Source: Diplolepis rosae
Lineage: Eukaryota; Arthropoda; Insecta; Hymenoptera; Diplolepididae
DNA: 64,000 nucleotides
Direction: 5' to 3'
Assembly (NCBI GenBank): GCA_030998225.1
Contig: JAPYXD010000752.1
Coordinates: forward strand, 15,144,501 to 15,208,500
Part shown: positions 1 through 12,100 of the stretch, in pieces
How the letters are laid out: the number at the start of each line of letters is the position of its first letter
How positions within the stretch are numbered: the stretch's first letter is position 1
The notes under the pieces: generated by a model
Told to the model about the DNA's origin: nothing
Database searches by the model: none
The model's input: the letters and a program-made list of their open reading frames with translations, nothing else
Position numbers and translations under genes: made by a program

Positions 1-152
1 AGAACGAGCCTTGCGAGGAGGTAAGAACATCTATTGAACCCACCGACGACGATAATGAAAGCGCGACTGAACAATATGATGATGCGGATGAAGGAGAAGA
101 TGAAAGAGACACGGAGTTTGAGGAAGTGACGATAACCGAGGAATGGCTAGAG
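1..152 (+). CDS. spondin exon A (acidic linker)
   Basis: Reading frame starts at position 3 and runs Asn-Glu-Pro-Cys-Glu-Glu, then a stretch rich in Asp and Glu, to Trp-Leu-Glu. The donor is GAG|GTACGA with GT at 153-154, phase 0. The NEPCEE start looks like the closing Cys of a preceding TSP1 repeat. The exon begins before the window. Confidence 0.7.
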
Positions 153-3100
153 GTACGAGGAACCTCTCTTAATTAACTTTTTGATGCTCAGAAAAAGACA
201 AATTAATGTGTGGTGTCTTTTATATTTTAACGACTAATACGGCTTGATATCTTATTGCAAACTAAATTTTTTATTTAAAATTAATGACAATAGTAATAAT
301 ACTTACGCTTGGTAGGAAGTAGGAAGTGTTGGGGGAAGTAGCTATGACAAGCCTAAATCAGATCTGGTAAATTTGTTGTTATGTAGAAAATGTCGAGCTG
401 ATTAAAACGATGGTTACTGCCCTAGGGATTTTCAAGAAGCCTTGAAGATACAGCGAAGTATTGAGGGAACATGGTCCTTGGATATGAATAGCCGTGTTAG
501 GACAAATAATAGTCCATTATGGAAAATCCGTTTGTAAACTAAAGTCACACTGAAAAAAAAAATTGCAGGGTGCAGAGAAAATTGTGGTTCCAAGACTTAT
601 AAAATATTGGAGATTTAACGAAAACCCAGGTTTGCCTGTACCGGTACAGCCTGTAAGGGTATTACAACCATATGAATTACTATAGCAACGGCATAATTGT
701 TTAGGCGTCAAATATATTTTGTTGAATTACCTAAAAACATTAGCTATATTCATGTGGCAGATGAATCCCAAACATTTGTCCGAAACGAACTAGTCGAACG
801 ATGGATGTAATTTTCCAGCGGAATATCAACGTAATATTAACCACAGAAAAAGACGTAACAGTAGAATGCTTTCAGCAAAGATTTGTTGTTTCAATTGCTA
901 AGTTGTGTACGTACAACAAGTCACGTGCTAGAAATGAGAAGAACAAGTATGTTAAACGTAGATAGCGATGCTTCCAATTGTGGTTAAAAGTGAGCACATG
1001 TTCAGAAAAAATAATACTATCGCTTATACCGTAAAAAGGACTGTCCAAGTATAATAAGCCACGAACTTACCAGGGTGGTTGATATTGACGTGATAAAATG
1101 AACAAGAATGAATTTGTTTGGGAAAAATCGGTTTTATTTCTCAATGCACTTTCCTTTTAGCTCGATAAAATGAGTGCAACGATCTTTCACCTTTTCTATG
1201 CTTTCCAAATATTACGATTTGTCAAAACCTCCAAAATACCCTTCTGATTCGCATTCAACTTCTTCGTTCGACTCAAAACGCCTCCCGCACAGCTATCTCT
1301 TGAGGTCTGGGGATAGATAATAGTCGCTGGGACCCAGGTCTAGAGAATACGGTGGGTGCGGAAACGATTCGAAACCCAATTCATGCTTTTTTGCCTGTGC
1401 AATGTGCGATGTGTGACATGGTGCATTGTCATCATAAAAAGGATTTTTTTCTTCTTCAAATGTCGCTGTTTCTTCCTTATTTAGACAACTAATCGATCCG
1501 ATAATGCAGCATAATATACTCCAGTCATCGTCCTTCCTTTCTCAAGGTAGTCGATGAAGATTACTCCATGTGCATCCAAAAAACACTAGCCATAACTTTT
1601 CCAGGTGATTGTTACGTTTTTGGACGCTTTGGTGAACTTTCACGAGGTTTGACCCACTGTTTTGACCCTTTACGTGATTCCGAAGTATAGTAGTGGATCC
1701 ATGTTTCATCCACCGTTACAGATTTGTAGCTTTGGGCGGTTATGACCCGCCCGGGGATACCTAGAGAACCTGCAGAACACACTCCCCGATGTTAAAGCGA
1801 AACTCACCCGCATCCGCAAAGGCGGGAAGACGGGTGGCACGCAAGCTTACTATCCACTTATGTAGTTTACTTCCACCACCAAGATCGCAAACGTGGAAAA
1901 ATTGGGTCCGGCGTACTATCGAAGGAATAAAAGCCGATCGACAGACGTCCATTGGACCCGTCAGGTGTTCACTGGTATGAAGGCCAGTGAAGGAGCCAAG
2001 TTAGCTGTGATTGCCCCACGCAGCCCAGACACCCAGACCCTCTATACCCGCGAGCCCCATTGAAGGGGTACTCGCAACGAAGTGCATCTAACTCACGCAC
2101 TTTCACTTTCGGGTCATTCAAAACAATATCACGGATTTTATTGATCATTTCTGGTGTAGTGGTCTCATTTAGACGACCTGGACTTGGTATGGTTTCTGTA
2201 CTCGTACGAACACAACGAAATTCGGTAAACCACTTCTGAACCATTTCATATGACGAAGCAGGGTCTGAATAATATTTATCGAGCTTGACCTTGGTTTCTG
2301 AAAAGGTTTTTCCCAGCAAAAAGTAGTGTTCAAACAACACACAAAATTCATTTTTTCCCATCTTTGCAAAAAAATCGGAGATTGGTTGCTTCCAGACACT
2401 GTAACTTGTAAAATAATAAATGGATTTGGCTCAAATTCTGACAGAAGAGGTTTGAAGGATGGAACTAGTCAACAATGATAGCTGTTTGAACAATTTTTTC
2501 TGTGAAAAAAAAACGCTTCCACTCCGTTGGGTATCGAGCCCAGGACCTTTCGATTGCCGGTCAAATGCTCTATCATCTGAGCTACGGAGGTTCCACAAAA
2601 CTTTTCTCACAGAATCTATTTACGCCAATTTGGCCACGGTTATATCATGAACTATATACAAATTTTTCTAAATCATTTCAGTCGATTATGTCGATAATGT
2701 TACAATGTTACAATATTAGTGACGACTTCTTATAGAAATATCACGTCAATATTAAACACTCTAGTATGCACAGCCATCTGAACATTACAGTGGTTTAAAA
2801 AAAATGAAGTTCGTCCATGTCATTGACATTACAGTGCCGTTAAATAAGCATATGAATCTGACATATACGCATAAGATAAAAAATACAGTGAACTAGAGAA
2901 CGAAATCGCAAGATTATCATAATATCTATTACACATTAGGGATTTGATCTATTTCGGGCCTAGTGATAAAAAACTGTGTTAACACAAAACATGCGTCAGC
3001 AAAGTCACAATAAAAGTAATAAATAAGCTAAAGGTATTGGCAGCCTCATCGCCTGAGAGCTTTGGCTCTCTCATTCAGCTACATTGTTTTAAGTCAACAA

Positions 3101-6100
3101 CCGAGTCGACGTTTTTTACGGTAACACCTGTAGAAATGCATATCGATATCCATAGCCGCATAATGGTTTGAATACGCAAACTCTTCTTAAAAATATCCTA
3201 CAACCTCATACATTTTACAGTTTTATGTTGGATATAACAGAAAATAAACAAATAAAGTGCCAAATTAGTGATTTCAGCAATAGTAGCTTCCATCTGAAAA
3301 AACCCTTAAATGAACTCACAATATATACGTTTGAGAGAAATTAAAATTCATCGCGGAGAAAGAAAAATAAAAAACTTATTCGAACTTTTTGTTGTCTACC
3401 ATTAAAATATTTTCTTCGAACTAAGCAAACTGTACCAGGATTATAAAGCCAATATTGTAGTTCTTATCATCGGCTTCCTTGGAGGAAGAAAAGTTTTTTT
3501 ATGTGTTAAGTTAAGACGATTTAATCTTGCTAGCACTAAGCTCTTACTTACCTCCTGAAGAAGAAAAAGAAGAAAAAGTGGACATTAAGATTGATTATTC
3601 TATTAAATGAACCACGGTCGTAGCTTTTGGAGCCAACAACTTCCTATCCGATTATTAATTTTAAAAATGTAATAATAACAATAGTTTTGAAAAGCAACGA
3701 GTGAATGCTGAATTTTTCATTTTTAGATGAATTAAAGTTTGCTTCAACTTTACTAACAATATTCCACATTGTCACTAAGCCATTTCTCGCGTCATCATCC
3801 CACTTCATCTTTCTCATGAAAGTTAACTCAGGTATTTGATAATCAATTTGCAGTAACTCATTACGATTCTGAATAAACAGTATCATATGCTTTGAAATTA
3901 TCTACAATTACAAAAAATAATTTTGTCTCTGTTCGTGCTAGTTAAAATATTTTCAGATTTTTTGTGAACTCTCAAGAAGTTTCTTGAACTTCTATATATT
4001 ATGTATATGCACCTATATGGATTTTCTCGAACATTTTTAAACTTGTCCTCAGCAGCATCTAATTTAATTCAATTTTCTATTGCTGTTGATACATGTAAGT
4101 CATTTTTGCGGCCATTCAGACTGTATATCCGAGTGAATCAAAGCTATTTCGAGTCATTCCGAAATCTGTTTCCGAATCACTTCGAATCCCGATGCAATCT
4201 GAAGCATTAATTCAAATGAACCCGAACCAAGTTTTTAAGCCGAACGCGAATTAGTCCAAACCAAATTTTCAATCGAAATCATTCCAACCTTGGATTTATT
4301 TGGTTCGAAAATTCGGCATTAAAAACTTGGTTTGGATTGTTTCGGATTCATCTGAATTGATTTTTGACCGTTTTTCATCAAACGAGAGTCAATTCGGAAT
4401 TGACTCAGAATGGTTCGAAAACAGATTCCGGAATAGCTCTGATTTTCTCGGATTGAATTCCAATCCGATACTCACGCCATGATTATACATGTATGTTCAA
4501 ACTTGTTTAAATTGATTCAACTTTGTAAAAATTTTCTAAAATTACTTGCATTTTCGCTAAGCTTTTCTAAGTATGAAATCGAGCAATAATTAAAGCGTCT
4601 ATAAAATTTAATATATTCTGATAGAAATGTCCAAAATCACGATTTTCTAACTGGTCTATGTGGACGCCATGCAGTTCAAGTTGTGGTCTAGGTATAAAGC
4701 TACGCTCTCGCATCTTAGAAGCAAATTGGAATGCCGTGGGAGAAGATCAGGATGAAGATGAAGGGAGTCTAGAAGTATGTAAAGTACAACAAGCTACCTG
4801 CATTGCAGAAATACCAAGTTGTAACTTTACTAAAGTAGAAGCTTTAGGTAAAAAAATTATAAGTACCTTTACTGTAAAAGCGAAACATACTTAAATTACT
4901 ATTCATATTCATTCAAATCTGATTGTTCAGATGTTAGAATAAGTCTTGATTTTAGATATCTGCAGTGAGCCTATGGAGAAAGGATCCTGTAACGCCCACA
5001 TGATTCGGATTTATTACGATAAAGAGAATGGTACTTGCAAGCCTTTTACTTTCTCAGGGTGTGAAGGAAACAGAAATAATTTTCCTACTGTAGAAGATTG
5101 CAGAGCTGTCTGCGGTGGAATCACCAGTAAGTCAATGGTTTCTTGCTTGGTAGTAAAGGTTGCGTTTTATCACTTTTTTAGTATTGGTTCATCTAATCAT
5201 AACTGTCTTGAGAATTGCCAGCTAATCGTTTAATTTCTTTAGATGTCTAACAACTTATCTTTGATTTGATGCACGCTCACTAACCACTAATTAGCGGATA
5301 CATGGACCAACCAATCGAACGCCACGAAAAATTTTCATGTTTCCATCAGCAGCATACTCAGCTATCACGTTCCTGTTCAAGAACAGCGCAGCGCCAAAAC
5401 AAGACGTGCAAAATCTGGTGAATTTTTTCGTTTTTTAAGTACATGGAATACAATTATGTATCAAGAATATTGCGCCTAAACAGTTTAGGTAGTCTACTTC
5501 ATAAATTCTTACAATTTCCTCCTAAACAGGGTCAGACAAGTTCATTTTGATGCTGACTATTCCTAATTCTGCAGAGAATTTACATTAAAAACTTATCCAA
5601 GTCTATTTAAATGTAATTAAAAATTCATTTCAAAATCTCTTTAGAAATTATATCTAAAATCATTATAATCGGTTAAGATTATTTTTCAATGATGTGTAAA
5701 CTAGTTTCTACCCTAACCCCAGTACCATATTAGTTACCTGAATCTCTTCGAAAATAGGCAACGGAATGTGTTATTTACTTTGCAAAAATATTCTGAAAGG
5801 TAAAACATTATTCGAAAACTAATCTACGCATGTTCGACATTTCTATATTTGTTTTAATCTGTATGTTAATTTTACTTGCTTACTAAAATGTATCCAAACT
5901 CGTTAGCACAAGCATACACACATTTTAAAATGAAAAATTTTGTAGGTAGTGAGCAGACAACGGAAGAAAATTTTCATGGGATTCAAACTCAAAGTCAGAT
6001 CATCGATTCTACAGAGGAGAACCGAGCAAGAGTTGACTGTGAAGTAACTAATTGGAGCGAGTGGACCGATTGCAATAATTGTCAGGATTACATGTATAGT

Positions 6101-9100
6101 GTGCGAGAAATAACGGTAATAATTCATACTTGTTCTTGTTTATTCACAAATTTAGTAATAATGGAACAACATACTAGGTTGTTCAAAAAGTTTTGAAAGC
6201 GGAAATGAAAATACGTTTTTTTTTTTGGTGAAATCACTTTTATTGCTCAGTATAATCTCCCATAAGATCAATACATTTGGTCCAACGGTCTTCCAACTTG
6301 TTTATCCCATCATGGAAGTGACTTTCTGCAAGGCCTGCAAAATACTCCTCTACGACGGCTATAACCTCTTCGTTTGATGAAAAATGCTTCCCACGAAGGA
6401 ATTTCTTGAGGTGTGGGAACAGCCAGAAGTCAGAGGGAGCTAAATCAGGCGAATAAGGTGGATGCTGCAACAATTCGTACTTTAATTCGGTTATTTTAGT
6501 GATGGTTTTTTGAGCTGTGTGAGCGGGTGCATTGTCTTGATGAAAAAGGATTTTTTTCTTCTGCAAACCGGGTCTTTTTTCACGAATTTTTGCATCCAAT
6601 TGATCCAAAAGGTTACAATAATATTCAGAATTTATTGTTTTGCCAGTTTGGAGATAATCCACCAACAAAATCCCTTTTGCATCCCAAAAAACTGATGCTA
6701 ACACCTTCTTCGCCGATTTCTGGACACGAACTCGCTTCGGTGCCGAAGTGCCTGGTTCACACCACTCCTTAGCCTCTTGTTTTGATTCAGGATCATGATG
6801 GAAGACCCAAGTCTCATCCATAATGATGAATCGACGTAAAAAATCCTTTTTATCCTTTCGAAAATGCTCCAAATGTTGCTCAGAAAGACGCATTCGAACG
6901 TGTTTTTGTTCCATTGTGAGCGAATGCGGCACCCATTGTGCATAGAGCTTTCTGAAACCCAAAACTTCACGTAAAATATAACTCACACTGCCTAATGAGA
7001 TGTCTAGGGCCTCTGCTAAATCTCTCTCGGTCAATCGACGATCTTCCAAAACCATATCCTGTACTTTTGCTATGAATGCTGGTGTTGATGCACTTTTTGG
7101 ACGTCCTGAGCGTGGATCGTCTTCAACGCTTTTTCGACCACGTCTAAACTCTAAAACCCATCGATGCACAGTTGGAAATGAAGGAGCAGCTTCCTTTAAT
7201 ACTTTCACCATTTTTGTATAAATTTCCGTTGCTGATAAACCTTCCAAAACAAAGAATTTTATCACTGCACGATATTCGGTTTTTTCCATTGTACAAAAAT
7301 ACACTGACACGTCAACTTCAAATGGCTTGTAAACAAACAATGAATTGACAGAGTGGAATGACACTTTGGGTATGTTCATATGAAAGATGAAATCTTAAAA
7401 TGGCGTAGAAATTTTGGTTCTTCTACTGCTCTATAGATGTCGCTTTCAAAACTTTTTGAACAAGCTAGTACACTACCGGTCAAAATTGTGGGACCACCTA
7501 CAAAAATTGTATTAAAAACATACTCGTCTTTGAAAGCGGCTATCTCCGTGAACAATAAAGGTAGAAATATTTTTAAAAAAAGCGTTTGAAAGATTATAGA
7601 ATTTTGCGTCGAATAAGCACTATTTGAAGTATTTTCATGAAATAGAAGCCGAGATAGCGTGTGAGAAAGGCAGACGTAATTTCCGATTTTGACGAATTTT
7701 CACTTTTAAACTTCAGCTGCCTGTATACTTCAGGGAAGTGATAGAAAAAAATTGGAACTTTTCTAAAATAACGCCTAAAGCCTCAGCTATAAATTGTGCC
7801 CAAAAACATTTGGAACAATTGATTAGTTTTCGAGATATGACTTTATTTGTTGAGCGATGCTCGAAAGAATTTTGAAGCAGCGTTTAAGCCGGTCGCTCGA
7901 CTCACGAGACACTGTCAGGGCACAATAGGCGGTAGGCGCCAAACGGGGCACCACGATTCGGAGAATATTTATTCTTTTTTTAATCTCTCGTCATTCAAAC
8001 ACATTTTAATTGTTTCCAAAGTTTCCAAAATTAATAATAATTTTGTACTGCATTACAAAATTTGAATTTAAACAAATTTTAAATAAAATATAATATTTGA
8101 TGAAAAACAAATTTAATTTTTTGAAAATTATCCTCTGTTTGTTACAAATTTTTCATTCTTAACACACAAATTATGCTGTTTTTTTGTGTGTAAATTAATA
8201 AAAACAAGTTAATTGATTAAAATGTTTTGACTATGTATATTTCTTGATGATACCTACAATTTTTCGCAGAGGTCTATACAAATATTTAATTTCTAAATAA
8301 AGTGCCCTTAAATAAAGGAAGGAGATATTAACTATGTGAAAAAAATTGTATTTGCGAAAACAATTAAAATGTATTTGAGTGACAAAAAATTAAAAAAAGA
8401 ATAAACATTCTCCAAATAGTGGTGCCCCGTTTGGCGCCTACCGTCTATTGTGCCCTGACAGTGTCTCGTGAGTCGAGCGACCGTCTGAAATGCTGCTTCA
8501 AACATCTTTCGAGCATCGCTCTACAAATAAAGTCATATCTCGGAAACTAATAAATTGTTTCTAATGTTTTTGTGCTCAATTCATAGCTGAGGCTTTAGGC
8601 GTTATTTTAGCGAAGTTCCAATTTTTTCCTATCACTTCCCTAAAGTATGCAGGGAGCTGAAGTTTAAAAGTGAAAATTTATCAAAATCGGAAATTACGTC
8701 GGCCTTTCTCACACGCTATCTCGGCTTCTATTTCATGAAAATACTTCAAATAGAACTCATTCGATGCAAAATTTTATAATTTTTCAAACACCTTTTCAAA
8801 AATATTTCTAACTTAATTTTTCACGGAGATAGCCGCTTTCAAAGACGAGCATGTTTTTAATACAATTTTTGTAGGTGGTCCCACAATTTTGACCGGTAGT
8901 GTAGTACATTAATTTTAATCAATTTCTTATAACATAAGCATAAAGTGTGACACTTTTTGCGCATCTAGAACATACCTAAAATGAGCAATATCAGGTCGGT
9001 GCAGAAAAGTAATTCTCACCACTGTTGCGCATGTGCACATTTAGGGGTATTATGGTCTTCAGACACAGGAAATATTAGGTGCGCAACTAAGTTCCGCTGT

Positions 9101-12100
9101 TTGTCAATAGATGGCTCCAGCAGTAAGTGCTGGTCGATTTTGACATATCCAAAACTTCATGAACCAAGCTTAGACATATGATAAACAAACCGTTTTGACA
9201 CATTAATGATTTTGTTTTGCGTCGTATACTTTTGGTTGTGTGAAAATGTCTGATTTTGTGCCAAATAATCATGATTTGCGATAAGTGTTGATTTTCTTCT
9301 TTCATTCGAGGAAAACGGCGGATGAAGCGCATCGAGAGATCCAAAAAGTTTACGGAGATGCTGCTCTAGGTGAAACAACGTACCGTGATTGGTTCCGTCG
9401 GTTCAAAGACGGTGATTTCGATATTGACGACCGTCCGCGTGAAGGAAGGCCAAAAACCTTTGAAGACGCTGAATGTGTGAAACTGTGAACAACTGCTTCA
9501 ACGGCAAAAAGGAAGGGTTTTCTTCATCGCATCGTGACGGGTGATGAAGAATGAATTCATTACAGCAACCTAAAGAGAATAAATTCATGGGAACTGGCTG
9601 GTCATGCTTCTACGTCGTCCGCTCGGATAAATATTCACGCTGCGAAGGTCGTGTTATTTATTATGAGCTGTTGAAACCGAACGAAACCATCACTGGGGAA
9701 CGGTATCGAACGCAATTGATGCGCTTGAGGCGAGCACTGCGCGAAAAACGGCCACAATACGAGCAGAGGCACGAAAAAGTAATTCTACAGCATGACAACG
9801 CTCGGCTTCACGCTGCCAAACCCGCTAAAACCTACCTGAAAACGCTCAAATGGGAAGTCCTACCCCACCTGCCGTATTTTCCAGATAATAATAATCAGCA
9901 GTTTCGCTCATATGAAGACATCGAAAAATGGCTTAATTCGTGGATAGCCTCAAAAGATGAACACTTTTACCGTAACGGTATTCGAGCTCTACCAGAAAGA
10001 TGGGCAAAAGTTCTAGCTAACGATGGGCAATACTTTGAATGATTCATTTGTAACCATTTTGTCCCAATAAAGTTGCATTTTCATAAAAAAAATAGCAGGA
10101 ATTTAGTTGTGCACCTAATTGATTCAGGAGGTTTAATCTACAACTTGCCTTTGAGTCGTGTTGCAAACTTTGCACTTGTCTATAACATGCATGCTTCCCT
10201 CACTTGTTACACAATATACGAGGGTCGTTTAACAAGTCCTTAGAAAAAGATAAAGAAACAAATTATTTTGTGTGGATTTTCTATAATTTTGGCTATTGAA
10301 ACTGCGCAGGTATGCAGTCATCTTGATGAAAGAGGATCTTTTTCAAATAAGGACGTTTTTTCTTGATTTATTCGCTCAAGCGGTGCAATAACGACGCATA
10401 ATACGTTCCAGTTATCGTTTGTCCTTTTTCCAAGTAATCGGTATAGATGATTCCGCGTGCATCCCAAAAACCGTGGCCATCACCTTACCAACCGATTTCA
10501 CCGTCTTCGCCTTCTTCGGAGCCCGTTCGCCTTCAAAAACTCACTGTTTTGACTGCTATTTTGTCTCTGGTATGTAGTGGTGTATCCACGCTTCGTCCAA
10601 AGTTATGTGTCGACGCAGAAAATCGTCAGGACTGCGATGGTAAAGCACCAAAATAGCCTTAGAGTCGACCACACGATAACGTTTATTCCCCTCTGAAAGC
10701 AAACGCAGCACCCATCTTACTGAGATTTTGTTCACACCCAATTTTTCGTGCAAAATTGAAAACACTGTACCTTGCGATATGCCTGTGGCATCAAGTATTT
10801 CGCGCACTTTGATTCGTATAAACTAAATTCGTTTAAATTCATTTACCCAATTGTAAATAGTTGCAAACACAAGAGCAGAGCTTTGATCTCTTTCTGTGTT
10901 AAGCCTTTTAAATATAAGTGTGTAATCACGACTCGAAACTCGCTTTTTTCCATTTTACTAAATACACAAAAGCTTTTTTGCTTCAATCGACAATAAAAAT
11001 GAAACTATGTGATGGATATAACTGAGACTTTAACAGCTGTCTAATGAGTCATGATGCTTACTGAAACCAAACAATTTTCGATGCTACGAGGGTCATCTTT
11101 TGGATTTTCTAAGGACTGATTGAACGACCTTCATACAATAACGTTCATTAATGTTTTCCATCTGGTTCGGTTCTGGGCACAGAAAACCCCAGAAAAACTT
11201 ATGCGTATAACTTGACTGGAAGAAAGACATTTATGTATTATATTCTTTTGTTCTATTTAAATAGATTGAACAACAAAACGGGGGAAAAAAATGTCCAAAA
11301 AAACTAAGACGAAGGAAAAAATGCAGAAAATCGCCTGTTTGCTGTGAGTTTGTCTTTTAATTAAGTTTCAGATAAAAAAATTCTATAGAATATTAAAATT
11401 AATGTTAAATTTAAATTTACTTCAACAGCTTTGGTGAGTGACAACAGTATTCGACGAAGAAGTAGGGATAGAAACTCAGTAGCAGATTACAACGATAAAA
11501 GTAAGAAAGAAAAATACAATAAAAATTTGAACTTTATATTAATAAAAAACTTCTAGCAAAACTTCAAACGTCATTTTTTAAGCTTCACGTAGAAAAATGG
11601 AGCTCATAAGAATATGAACGATTACGAAAAAACAGGAATGATTACCAAAGAAGAAAAACGAGTACACTCGAGATTCCTTCCAACGAGCGTTCCCTTATAC
11701 AAGCGCGTTACCGCTCCCTACAATGAACAGCTGATCGACTCCTCTTCTCCCACTATTCTCTTCCTTTTCTTCTGGAAATATTCAAAAATACACCTCATAA
11801 GCATTGATATTTATATTTTGTTTTTATTTCGCTTTTTTTTCTTTTTACTTGAAGAAATTATGTATATAGAGGAAGCGAAGAGAAATGTTATTTTAGGTCA
11901 GGATCGGTAATAGCTACTTTTCCCGTACTACATTAGTTTGATCGAATTGTATTTTGAGTAGACACTCTCAAAGAAGTCGATTCCATGTTAAAAACTCGCA
12001 AATTACTCGTTCATACACTTTTTCACTACATACAATATAATTCGCATGGCATCACTGACAGCGCGCATCATACAACGCGCATAACAACAAGTAGGATATA

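Larger units (their letters stand above)
1070..2764 (-). mobile_element. mariner relic 1 with nested inserts, in spondin intron
   Basis: Terminal inverted repeats near GGTTGATATTGACGTGA at the left and TCACGTCAATATTAAACAC at the right, flanked by TA (1068-1069 and 2765-2766). It is the same family as the mariner at 18710-21803. The middle has been replaced by a GC-richer piece (1731-2090) and a tRNA-derived repeat sits near the right end (2487-2712). Confidence 0.85.

Noticed and set aside
1731..2090. Solo LTR inside mariner relic 1
   Set aside because: Possible TG...CA ends, but no matching target duplication and mariner sequence is lost at the junction.
2519..2590. Functional tRNA-Ala (GGC) gene
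   Set aside because: C at position 33, mismatched T-arm, and a second copy sharing the same tail show a SINE-like derivative.
11614..11910. 98-codon plus-strand frame as an exon or small gene
   Set aside because: Low-complexity C-terminal half (Phe/Leu runs), no domain, inside the spondin intron.
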